From NCBI RefSeq assembly GCF_000092905.1, contig NC_014098.1:1550001-1614000 (forward strand): a stretch of 64,000 nt of DNA, read 5' to 3'. The stretch's first letter is position 1. Each line of letters opens with the position of its first letter. This DNA comes from Kyrpidia tusciae DSM 2912 (GTDB lineage Bacteria > Bacillota > Bacilli > Kyrpidiales > Kyrpidiaceae). Made by a program: the position numbers and the translations under genes. Under the pieces are notes generated by a model that did no database searches, was not told the DNA's origin, and saw nothing but the letters and a program-made list of their open reading frames with translations. Shown piece by piece: positions 26,108 to 33,455 of this stretch.

Positions 26108-26581
26108 GTGCAACTCAAGGTGAAGCGGCTGGAGAAGTCGGGGGTGCCTCCGATGCCCGTGGCGTACCAGACCGAGGGCTCTGCGGGCCTCGATCTGGCT
26201 GCGGCCATCTCTGAACCCCTAGAAATCAACCCCGGGGAGGTGATTCTCATTCCCACCGGCATCGCCGTGGAACTGCCGGGGCCGGAGTTTGTCGGCCTGG
26301 TGTTTGCCCGCAGCGGTCTCTCGACCCGGGAGCAGTTGGGACTGGCCAATGGGGTTGGCGTTATTGACAGTGACTATCGGGGTGAGATCCACGCGCCTTT
26401 GTATAACTTTGGAAAACAGCCGCGTCGGATCGAACCGGGCCAGCGCGTGGCCCAATTGGTGGTCATGCCGATCTGTCGGGTGGAAGTGGCCTACGTGACT
26501 CAACTCGGGGAGTCCCGGCGGGGAGAAGGCGGGTTCGGGTCGACGGGGCGCCTGATTGAGCCGGAGGGGAATGTTCGGTGA
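26108..26581 (+). CDS. dut: dUTP diphosphatase
   Basis: A trimeric dUTPase that hydrolyses dUTP to dUMP and pyrophosphate. It has 157 residues with all five motifs: GSAGLDLAA (I), ARSGLS (II), NGVGVIDSDYRGEI (III), RIEPGQRVAQLVV (IV) and the glycine-rich RRGEGGFGSTG (V). GTG 26108 has GAGGTG six bases upstream; a longer frame beginning inside mlpA is not real. The stop overlaps the GTG of the next gene, so the two nucleotide-metabolism genes are coupled. Confidence 0.96.
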   Translation: MQLKVKRLEKSGVPPMPVAYQTEGSAGLDLAAAISEPLEINPGEVILIPTGIAVELPGPEFVGLVFARSGLSTREQLGLANGVGVIDSDYRGEIHAPLYNFGKQPRRIEPGQRVAQLVVMPICRVEVAYVTQLGESRRGEGGFGSTGRLIEPEGNVR

Positions 26582-27255
26582 CGACGCTCCTCATCGATAT
26601 GGATTCGGTGATTGTCGATTTGATGTCCGCTTGGTGTCGCCGGTATAACGCCGACTGGGCCGATAACCTGACCCCGGACGACATTTTGACCTGGGAATGG
26701 GAAAAATACGTAAAACCCGAGTGCGGGCGTAAAATTTATCAATATCTCAACGAACCCGGGATGTTTTTGCATCTCGATCCCCTGCCCCACGCCGTTGACG
26801 TATTGGAACGCCTGTCAAAACGGTATGAGGTGCTCATCGTGACCAGCGCCCGGCGCAGTGCCATGGCAGAAAAGGACGCGTGGGTGACCCAACATCTTCC
26901 GTTTATTGGGCGGAAAAATCTGATTTTTGCCCACCGGAAAGACCGAGTATGTGGAGACCTGCTGTTCGACGATGCCCCACACAACCTTGAGGCATTCCTG
27001 CGGTCGGGCAGGAGGGCGGTGGCAATGGATTACGCGTATAATCGCCACGTCCCCTGTCTCCGGGTCAAGGGCTGGTTGGAATTCGAGGAGCTGGTGTACC
27101 GGTTGTTTCCCGAATCGGGAGGTGAAGGAGGAGGCGAGAGTGTCGGAGCGACAGAAGGTGGACCTTGCCGTGGTGGGTGCCGGTCCAGCCGGCATCAGCG
27201 CGGGGATTTGGGCGAGGCGAGTGGGGCTTACGGCCGTCGTGATCGAGGCCGCTGA
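26578..27255 (+). CDS. HAD-type 5'(3')-deoxyribonucleotidase, with overlapping C-terminal tail
   Basis: A 225-residue protein whose first 180 residues match the 5'(3')-deoxyribonucleotidase (NT5C-like) HAD family: LLIDMDSVIVDLM (the catalytic D-x-D), VLIVTSARR (motif II), HRKDRVCGDLLFDDAP (motif III lysine region and DD). It would dephosphorylate deoxynucleoside monophosphates, which fits the neighbour dut. The GTG overlaps the dut stop. The last 38 residues or so, rich in G and R, are read through the start of the next gene in another frame (116-base overlap) and are probably not a conserved domain. Confidence 0.82.
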   Translation: MTTLLIDMDSVIVDLMSAWCRRYNADWADNLTPDDILTWEWEKYVKPECGRKIYQYLNEPGMFLHLDPLPHAVDVLERLSKRYEVLIVTSARRSAMAEKDAWVTQHLPFIGRKNLIFAHRKDRVCGDLLFDDAPHNLEAFLRSGRRAVAMDYAYNRHVPCLRVKGWLEFEELVYRLFPESGGEGGGESVGATEGGPCRGGCRSSRHQRGDLGEASGAYGRRDRGR

Positions 27256-28078
27256 ACCCGGGGGACAATTGCGAGGAGTGCGCGGCCCCATTCCAGATTA
27301 CCCGGGATGGGGCGAGGTCCAGGGTCCGGAACTGGCCCGCGCCCTGGTGGATCACCTCGTGCGCTCGGGGACACCTCTGGTCGATTCGGCGGGACCCGTT
27401 CGAGTGGATACCGCCGGGCGTCGGGTTCACACGGCGGCCGGCGTGTGGGAAGCTGAGGCCATCGTATTGGCCACTGGCGCCCGGCCTCGGCGTCTGGGGA
27501 TTCCCGGGGAAGCGGAAATGGAAAGGCGGGGGGAAGTGTGGTCCGCTTCCCGGGATGCCGGCAGGTTTCGCCATCTGCCGGTGGTGGTCATCGGAGGAGG
27601 TGACCGGGCGTTGGAAGGGGCGTGGCTCTTGGCCGAGGCGGGGGCACAGGTGACCATCGTGCATCGGAGGACGTCCTTTCGGGCCCGCCGGCAATGGTGG
27701 GAGCGCGTGTTTCGGCATCCCGGCATCACCGTTATGGCCCCGGCCTGGGCGGTGGCCATCCAAGGGAGCGACCAGACCCAAAGCGTCAGGATTCGGCTCG
27801 GAGGCGCGGGAGAGATCGAGGTCCCTGCTGCGGGAGTTTTTGTTCGGATCGGCACTGAGCCGAATCTCGAGGGGATCCACGATCTTCCTCGCCTGGATTC
27901 TTACGGCGTAGTGGCGGTGGATCGGTGGGGGAGGACTTCCCTTCCCGGCATCTATGCGGCGGGGGATGTGTGTACCCCGGCTCCTTATACGGGTGTTGCT
28001 TCGGCGGTGGCCGACGGCATGCGGGCGGTGAAGGCGGCGGTTCAGGACATGGAGGGAGCCAATCCATTCAAAGGTTGA
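27140..28078 (+). CDS. Thioredoxin-reductase-like FAD/NAD(P) oxidoreductase lacking the CxxC site
   Basis: A 312-residue two-dinucleotide-domain flavoprotein with the fold order of TrxB. It has the N-terminal FAD motif VVGAGPAGISAGIWA, PGGQLRG, the ATGARPR motif, the NAD(P) motif VVIGGGDRALEGA, and the C-terminal GIYAAGDV. The position of the redox pair (normally CATCDG) reads SASRDA here, so both cysteines are missing and it cannot be a classical thioredoxin reductase. It may be a ferredoxin/flavodoxin-type or other NAD(P)H oxidoreductase. GTG 27140 follows GGAGGAGG. It overlaps the nucleotidase gene and is followed by a terminator. Confidence 0.83.
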   Translation: MSERQKVDLAVVGAGPAGISAGIWARRVGLTAVVIEAAEPGGQLRGVRGPIPDYPGWGEVQGPELARALVDHLVRSGTPLVDSAGPVRVDTAGRRVHTAAGVWEAEAIVLATGARPRRLGIPGEAEMERRGEVWSASRDAGRFRHLPVVVIGGGDRALEGAWLLAEAGAQVTIVHRRTSFRARRQWWERVFRHPGITVMAPAWAVAIQGSDQTQSVRIRLGGAGEIEVPAAGVFVRIGTEPNLEGIHDLPRLDSYGVVAVDRWGRTSLPGIYAAGDVCTPAPYTGVASAVADGMRAVKAAVQDMEGANPFKG

Positions 28079-28120
28079 CGGAGCGCGTTTTTAGGTACCG
28101 GGGCGCTCCGTTCTGTTTTT
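28078..28120 (+). terminator. Intrinsic terminator after the TrxB-like gene
   Basis: ACGGAGCGC (28078-28086) pairs perfectly with GCGCTCCGT (28103-28111); TCTGTTTTT follows. It starts at the last base of the stop codon. Confidence 0.8.
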
Positions 28121-28159
28121 GCGCGACCCTGCATATGGGCTAGGCAGGAGGGGATGAGG

Positions 28160-28483
28160 GTGCGCTGGAGTGAGGTTGTGGGGCGGAAAATTATTGACAC
28201 GGCAGATGGACGGTGTCTCGGCGACCTTGCGGATGTCGATCTCATATTGGATGACGACGGGCGGATCCTCGCTTTGCGCATCCGGGTCCAGGGTCGGTGG
28301 GGACGGAAGCGTAGTTATGTGGACATTCCGTGGCAGGCTGTACAACACATCGGGGCGGACGTGTGCCTTCTGGATCGTCGGAGGATTCGGTCGGGGGAAC
28401 ATCGGGACTTCGGCCCACCCCTCAACAATTCGACAATGGACGAAAACCACGGCGGTTTCACGGGTGCCCAGCGGGATGCATAG
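28160..28483 (+). CDS. ymxH: PRC-barrel protein, YlmC/YmxH family
   Basis: A 107-residue PRC-barrel domain protein. YmxH/YlmC proteins are sporulation-associated with no defined activity. The sequence shows RWSEVVGRKIIDTADGRCLGDLADVDLILDDDGRI and YVDIPWQAVQHIGADVCLL. GTG 28160 is preferred to ATG 28154 because AGGAGGGG ends too close to the ATG; the protein then begins MRWSEVVGRKII like relatives. The C-terminal 25 residues are hydrophilic and less conserved. It occupies the same place as in B. subtilis, just before dipicolinate synthase. Confidence 0.82.
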   Translation: MRWSEVVGRKIIDTADGRCLGDLADVDLILDDDGRILALRIRVQGRWGRKRSYVDIPWQAVQHIGADVCLLDRRRIRSGEHRDFGPPLNNSTMDENHGGFTGAQRDA

Positions 28484-28532
28484 GATACTCCCGGGGACGA
28501 CGGCCGGGAGGCGGATCGCGAACCTTCAAATC

Positions 28533-28560
28533 TTGCAATTCTGCGCCGATCGCGTAAAAT
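28533..28560 (+). promoter_or_regulatory. Possible promoter of dpaAB
   Basis: TTGCAA (28533-28538) and TAAAAT (28555-28560) are spaced 16 bases apart, 22 bases ahead of dpaA. In Bacillus this operon is read by sigma-K in the mother cell. A clear sigma-K -10 (CATANNNTA) was not found, so the assignment is uncertain. Confidence 0.35.
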
Positions 28561-28582
28561 GTGGTGAAAGGAGTCTGCCCGG

Positions 28583-29461
28583 ATGTTGACGGGGAAGAAA
28601 GTTGCCTTTGTCGGCGGCGACGCCCGTATCCTTGAGGTGATCCGACATCTCATCGAGCTGGATGCCGGGGCTGTACTGATGGGGTTCGACCGATTGGAAG
28701 CAGGGATTCCCGGTGCGGAGAAGGTGGGCCTCACCGTCGAAGCATTGGCGGATGTGGACGCCTTGGTGTTGCCCCTGGCCGGTCTCGACGAGGAGGGGTA
28801 TGCGGACTCTGCGTACAGCGCGGGGCGGATTCGCCTCCAGGATGAACACTTTTCGGCGCTGCCGAGTTATTGCCAAGTGTTTTCCGGCATCGCGGGTCCT
28901 TATCTCGAACAGATCTGCCGTCGACACGGACTTCGTTTGGTGAAGTTGATGGATCTGGACGAGGTGGCGATTCTGAACTCCATTCCCACGGCGGAAGGCG
29001 CCATACAGATGGCCATGGAGAACACCGATATCACCATTCACGGGTCCCGATCCATGGTTTTGGGATTCGGCCGGTGCGGAATGACCCTGGCCAGGATCTT
29101 GGCGGCCATGGGCGCAAAAGTGAAGGCGGGGGCGCGCAAACCTGCTGACCTCGCCCGCATCCGGGAGATGGGGCTGACAGCCTTTCCCATGAAAGATCTG
29201 GGGGACCAGGTTGGAGACGCCGAGATCATTTTCAACACGATCCCGGCCCCGGTGCTGACAGCGGACATTCTTGCCCGGGTGCCGCGGAATTGCCTGATCA
29301 TTGACATCGCCTCGAAACCCGGGGGCACCGATTTTCGTTATGCCCAGCGTCGAGGCATTCGAGCCCTGCTCGCGCCGAGCCTTCCCGGCATCGTCGCCCC
29401 AAAGACGGCCGGCCAGATCTTAGCGGGAACGCTGTCCCGGTACATCTGGGAATCCGGCTGA
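28583..29461 (+). CDS. dpaA: Dipicolinate synthase subunit A
   Basis: The NAD(P)-binding subunit of the enzyme that oxidises dihydrodipicolinate to dipicolinic acid, the main solute of the spore core, in the mother cell. It has 292 residues. Visible features are VAFVGGDARILEVIRHLIE at the start, SIPTAEGAIQMAMENTDITIHGS, the Rossmann motif GFGRCGMTLARIL, and FNTIPAPVLTADIL. The stop overlaps the ATG of dpaB (TGATG). It occurs only in spore formers, which supports the organism call. Confidence 0.95.
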   Translation: MLTGKKVAFVGGDARILEVIRHLIELDAGAVLMGFDRLEAGIPGAEKVGLTVEALADVDALVLPLAGLDEEGYADSAYSAGRIRLQDEHFSALPSYCQVFSGIAGPYLEQICRRHGLRLVKLMDLDEVAILNSIPTAEGAIQMAMENTDITIHGSRSMVLGFGRCGMTLARILAAMGAKVKAGARKPADLARIREMGLTAFPMKDLGDQVGDAEIIFNTIPAPVLTADILARVPRNCLIIDIASKPGGTDFRYAQRRGIRALLAPSLPGIVAPKTAGQILAGTLSRYIWESG

Positions 29462-30072
29462 TGGGGGTATCGAGCGTGGAACTCGAAGGGAAAACGGTCG
29501 GTTTTGCCATCACCGGCTCCCACTGCACGTATGATGCCGTCTTTCTCGAGCTCGTTCATTTTGTGGAGAAAGGGTGCCGGGTGGTCCCGATTGTGTCTGG
29601 CACCGTTTCTTCTACAGACACTCGATTCTGGGAGGCGTCGTCCTGGCTGGCCAAGATCGAGGAGACAACGGGAACGAAAGTGATCGATCGCATTGTGGAC
29701 GCGGAGCCCCTCGGACCTTCCACAGCCCTGGACGTTCTGGTGATCGCCCCGTGCACGGGGAACACGTTGAGCCGCCTTGCCAATGCCATCACCGATTCCC
29801 CGGTACTCATGGCGGCGAAGGCCACATTGCGCAATGATCGGCCTGTGGTGGTGGCGATCTCGACGAACGATGGATTGGGGCTGAACATGGTCAACCTGGC
29901 CCGGTTGATGACGACGAAAAACATCTTTTTTGTTCCCTTTGGGCAGGACGATCCCGACCGGAAGATCAATTCGCTGGTGGCGAGAATGGACTTGCTGGTT
30001 CCCACCGTGGAGGCGGCCTTGGAAAAACGGCAGTTACAGCCTGTACTCATAGAACGATTCCGTTATCATTAA
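29461..30072 (+). CDS. dpaB: Dipicolinate synthase subunit B (flavoprotein)
   Basis: The flavin-binding partner of DpaA, 203 residues from ATG 29461. The flavoprotein fold shows GFAITGSHCTYD near the start, VIAPCTGNTLSRLANAITDSP (flavin-binding Cys-Thr-Gly-Asn), KATLRNDRPVVVAISTNDGLG and NIFFVPFGQDDP. A GTG at 29476 with GGGGG eight bases upstream would give MELEGKTVGF, closer to the B. subtilis N-terminus, so the true start may be 15 bases later. The operon is dpaA-dpaB-asd-dapG-dapA, joining dipicolinate and lysine/diaminopimelate synthesis. Confidence 0.95.
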   Translation: MGVSSVELEGKTVGFAITGSHCTYDAVFLELVHFVEKGCRVVPIVSGTVSSTDTRFWEASSWLAKIEETTGTKVIDRIVDAEPLGPSTALDVLVIAPCTGNTLSRLANAITDSPVLMAAKATLRNDRPVVVAISTNDGLGLNMVNLARLMTTKNIFFVPFGQDDPDRKINSLVARMDLLVPTVEAALEKRQLQPVLIERFRYH

Positions 30073-30087
30073 AGGAGTTGTCGAAAG

Positions 30088-31128
30088 ATGACCGAGGAAC
30101 TCACCGTGGCCGTCGTCGGCGCAACCGGCGCCGTGGGGCGGAAGATGATCGAAACGCTGGAAACCCGACGTTTCCCCGTTAAAACCCTGGTGCCCATGGC
30201 CTCATCGCGTTCGGCGGGAAAGTCGGTGACGTTTCGAGGAGAGAACGTGACCGTCTTGGAAGCCCAGCCCGAGGCCTTCAAAGGGGTGGATATCGCTTTG
30301 TTCAGCGCTGGGGCCAAAACGAGTCGCGCCTTGTCTCCCGAGGCGGCCCGGCGGGGAGCCGTCGTCATCGACAACTCCAGTGCTTTTCGCATGGATCCCG
30401 AAGTTCCCCTCGTGGTACCCGAAGTGAACGGCCGGGCGGCCCTTGGGCACCGTGGGATCATCGCCAATCCAAACTGCTCCACAATCCAGATGGTGGTGGC
30501 CCTTAAACCCATTTATGACCGCTTTGGAATCGAACGGATCATCGTTTCCACGTACCAAGCGGTATCCGGGGCCGGAGCCCGGGCGGTGGAGGAATTGATG
30601 ACCCTAACCCGGTCGCAGCTATCCGGCGAGAAGCGCCCGGCGGAGATTCTCCCGGTGTCGAGCCTGCCCGTGCACCACTCCATCGCTTTCAACGTCCTTC
30701 CCCAGATCGACGTGTTCGAGGACAACGGCTTTACCAAAGAAGAGATGAAGATGGTCAATGAAACCCGTAAAATCTTGGATGACCCCGAGATCCTCGTCAG
30801 CCCGACCTGTGTCCGGGTTCCGGTTGTAACCGGGCACTCTGAAGCCGTCTACGTGGAGACCGAGGAGCCCTTCGAGCTCGAAGATATCTACGGGGTTTTG
30901 GAGCATGCACCGGGGGTCGTGGTGCTCGATGACCCCGCTTCTCAAAAATACCCGATGCCCGCCGACACCGAGGGGCGGCCCGAAGTGTTTGTGGGACGCA
31001 TTCGCAAAGATCTCGGGCATCCCCGGGGCCTGAATCTCTGGGTGGTATCCGATAACCTGCTCAAGGGAGCTGCTTACAACGCCGTGCAGATTGCGGAACT
31101 GCTCGTGGAACAGGGAGGTCTGCGTTGA
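30088..31128 (+). CDS. asd: Aspartate-semialdehyde dehydrogenase
   Basis: It reduces aspartyl phosphate to aspartate semialdehyde for lysine, diaminopimelate, threonine and dipicolinate. It has 346 residues. Motifs are VVGATGAVGRKM (NADP), ASSRSAGK, NSSAFRMDPEVPLVVPEVN, the active-site cysteine in NPNCSTIQMV (about residue 130), and the substrate-binding segment YQAVSGAGARAVEEL. ATG 30088 follows AAAGGAGTTG. The stop overlaps the dapG start (TGATG-type junction). Confidence 0.97.
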   Translation: MTEELTVAVVGATGAVGRKMIETLETRRFPVKTLVPMASSRSAGKSVTFRGENVTVLEAQPEAFKGVDIALFSAGAKTSRALSPEAARRGAVVIDNSSAFRMDPEVPLVVPEVNGRAALGHRGIIANPNCSTIQMVVALKPIYDRFGIERIIVSTYQAVSGAGARAVEELMTLTRSQLSGEKRPAEILPVSSLPVHHSIAFNVLPQIDVFEDNGFTKEEMKMVNETRKILDDPEILVSPTCVRVPVVTGHSEAVYVETEEPFELEDIYGVLEHAPGVVVLDDPASQKYPMPADTEGRPEVFVGRIRKDLGHPRGLNLWVVSDNLLKGAAYNAVQIAELLVEQGGLR

Positions 31129-32351
31129 TGCGGATCCTGGTCCAGAAGTTCGGCGGCACCTCCCTGGCCGGGGATGAGCCGAGACAGTGGGCGGTTCACC
31201 ACGTCGAGAAAGCCCTCGCCCAAGAGTTCCGGGTGGTGGTGGTGGTATCGGCCATGGGGCGACAAGGGGCTCCTTACGCGACGGATACGTTGCTCGGACT
31301 CATTCCTCCCGGGGCGAGTACGCCCCGGGAAACGGACCTCCTGCTTTCTTGCGGGGAGATTATTTCTGCGGTGAGTTTTGCGGCTCTCCTCAGGACTCAT
31401 AAGATTCGGGCCACGGCCCTGACCGGAGGCCAGGCGGGAATTGTCACCGAAAGTGAATTTGGTGCAGCTCCCATCCTCGAAGTAAAGCCGGGCCGAATTA
31501 TACGGGAATTAGAACAGGGACACGTCGTGGTGGTGGCCGGCTTTCAGGGGCGAACCGCTGATGGGGAAATCACCACTCTGGGCCGGGGGGGCAGCGATAC
31601 CACCGCCGCGGCCCTGGGGGTGGCTTTGGATGCTGAACGCGTGGATATTTTTACGGATGTGGAGGGGATCATGACGGCCGACCCGCGCATCGTCCGGGAT
31701 GCCCGGCGACTCCCCCAGGCCACGTACACGGAGATTTGTAATCTCGCCTATCAAGGGGCCAAAGTGATTCACCCCCGGGCCGTGGAGATTGCGATGAGGA
31801 AGAATATCCCAGTGCGTGTCCGGGCGACCATGAGCGATGACGAGGGGACCCTGGTCACCAATGTTGAAGACGACGGAAGGCTGGAGGGGCGAGACCCCGG
31901 CGACCGATTGGTGACCGGCATCACACAAACTTCCCGGATCGTGCAAATTAAGATTGCCCAGCCCTCCGGGGCGCCTCCGGTTCATCGCGCGGTGTTTCAG
32001 GCGATGGCCGACGCCGGCATCAGTGTGGATTTCATCAACGTCGGACCGGGGGGCGTGGCGTTCACCGTTTCCGAGGCGGAGGCGGGGCGTGCGGAGAAGA
32101 TTCTTCGGAACTTGGGCGTCGAGGTGGAGATCGTTCCGGACTGTGCCAAGGTATCGGTGGTAGGGGCGGGCATCGCCGGGGTTCCCGGCGTGATGGCCCG
32201 CATCGTCGGAGCTCTGGCGGAAGAAGGCGTTGAAATCTTACAGTCGGCCGACAGCCACACCACGATCTGGTGCCTGGTGCGGGAGGGAGATATGAATCGG
32301 GCAGTCTGCGCGCTGCACCGCCGCTTCGGCTTGGACGGCATCCTGCGGTAA
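31128..32351 (+). CDS. dapG: Aspartokinase (DapG-type)
   Basis: It phosphorylates aspartate, the first step of the aspartate family pathway. It has 407 residues. The kinase domain shows VQKFGGTSL at the start, FQGRTADGEITTLGRGGSDTTA and FTDVEGIMTADPR. Two C-terminal ACT domains follow (SGAPPVHRAVFQAMADAGISVDFIN and SVVGAGIAGVPGVMARIVGALAEEG), the sites of feedback control, by diaminopimelate in B. subtilis DapG. ATG 31128 is chosen from TTG/ATG in tandem; GGGAGG is 9 bases upstream. No lysine riboswitch is seen, consistent with its place inside the spore operon. Confidence 0.95.
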   Translation: MRILVQKFGGTSLAGDEPRQWAVHHVEKALAQEFRVVVVVSAMGRQGAPYATDTLLGLIPPGASTPRETDLLLSCGEIISAVSFAALLRTHKIRATALTGGQAGIVTESEFGAAPILEVKPGRIIRELEQGHVVVVAGFQGRTADGEITTLGRGGSDTTAAALGVALDAERVDIFTDVEGIMTADPRIVRDARRLPQATYTEICNLAYQGAKVIHPRAVEIAMRKNIPVRVRATMSDDEGTLVTNVEDDGRLEGRDPGDRLVTGITQTSRIVQIKIAQPSGAPPVHRAVFQAMADAGISVDFINVGPGGVAFTVSEAEAGRAEKILRNLGVEVEIVPDCAKVSVVGAGIAGVPGVMARIVGALAEEGVEILQSADSHTTIWCLVREGDMNRAVCALHRRFGLDGILR

Positions 32352-32383
32352 AGAAACACGATGAACGGATGGGGGAAGAAAAG

Positions 32384-33262
32384 GTGGATTTTGGTCGCTT
32401 ATTGACGGCGATGGCGACGCCGTTTACTGAAGATGGACAGTTGGATCTTCCAGCGGTGGACCGGTTGGTGGACCGCTTAATTGAGACCGGGACGACGGGA
32501 ATTGTTGTGGCGGGGACGACGGGGGAATCTCCGACCTTGTCCCACGAGGAAAAGTTACAGCTCTTTGAACGGGTCCTCGGCCGGGCAAAGGGCAGGGCGG
32601 CGGTGATCGCCGGGACCGGCAGCAATGACACCCGGGCGACGGTGGCGTTGACCCGGGAGGCGGAGGCCCTCGGAGTCGATGGCATCATGTTGGTGTGCCC
32701 GTATTATAACAAGCCTTCCCAGGAGGGGCTGTATCAGCATTTTCGGGCGGCGGCCGAAGCCACCCACCTTCCGGTGATGGTGTACAACGTCCCGGGCCGC
32801 ACCGGGGTCAACTTGTCCGCGGCAACGACCCTGCGCCTTGCGGAAGTGGACAACATTGTATGCGTGAAAGAAGCCGGCGGTGACCTGGGGCAGATCGCGG
32901 AGATCGTGGAACGAGCACCGGACGGGTTTCGTCTGTACAGCGGGGACGACAAGCTGTTTCTTCCCACCCTGGCCGTGGGCGGATACGGTGTCGTCAGCGT
33001 GGCGTCCCACTTGGTCGGGCGGGAGATGACCCGGATGATTCAAGCGTTTCTCTCAGGACAAGTCGCCGAAGCGGCATCTTGGCACCGGCGGCTGTTGCCG
33101 CTGTTTGAAGGGCTTTTTTGGACGTCGAGCCCCGTATTGTTAAAAACGGGGTTGGCGATGGTCGGACACCCGGTGGGGCCGGTGCGTTTGCCGCTGGTGG
33201 AGGCACCCCAGAACATGGTGGAAGATTTCCGTCGGATTCTCGAGGAACTGAGGTTAGTCTGA
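32384..33262 (+). CDS. dapA: 4-hydroxy-tetrahydrodipicolinate synthase
   Basis: It condenses aspartate semialdehyde with pyruvate to give the precursor of dipicolinate and diaminopimelate. It has 292 residues from GTG 32384, matching the B. subtilis N-terminus (MDFGRLLTAMATPF). Features are GTTGESPTLSHEEK, the catalytic tyrosine in YNVPGRTGVN and the Schiff-base lysine in VCVKEAGGD. GGGGGAAG lies upstream; longer in-frame starts inside dapG have no support. A second, divergent dapA homologue lies at 38512 in the aromatic cluster; this one is the biosynthetic gene by synteny. Confidence 0.96.
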   Translation: MDFGRLLTAMATPFTEDGQLDLPAVDRLVDRLIETGTTGIVVAGTTGESPTLSHEEKLQLFERVLGRAKGRAAVIAGTGSNDTRATVALTREAEALGVDGIMLVCPYYNKPSQEGLYQHFRAAAEATHLPVMVYNVPGRTGVNLSAATTLRLAEVDNIVCVKEAGGDLGQIAEIVERAPDGFRLYSGDDKLFLPTLAVGGYGVVSVASHLVGREMTRMIQAFLSGQVAEAASWHRRLLPLFEGLFWTSSPVLLKTGLAMVGHPVGPVRLPLVEAPQNMVEDFRRILEELRLV

Positions 33263-33350
33263 GACGCTGCGGGATTTTCATAATGCGCTGCAGCCATGAA
33301 GCATTCAAATCGCCGGGGGAACCCCGGTTCGTCGTTCAGGGAGAGAACGG

Positions 33351-33379
33351 TTGTGGCCGGCCCCTCGGTCATGTATAAT
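33351..33379 (+). promoter_or_regulatory. Sigma-A promoter of rnjB
   Basis: TTGTGG (33351-33356) and a perfect TATAAT (33374-33379), 17 bases apart, lie about 77 bases upstream of the rnjB start. Confidence 0.72.
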
Positions 33380-33455
33380 GGTCGTGACGGTCTTGGTGCG
33401 GCTTTTTTGCGTTTCGTGGTACGCGAAGGAGCGGGAATTATTCGGAGGTGCAGGA

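Noticed and set aside
31060-31130. Lysine riboswitch or T-box ahead of the aspartokinase gene
   Set aside because: The gene overlaps the asd stop, leaving no leader; no such element was seen.
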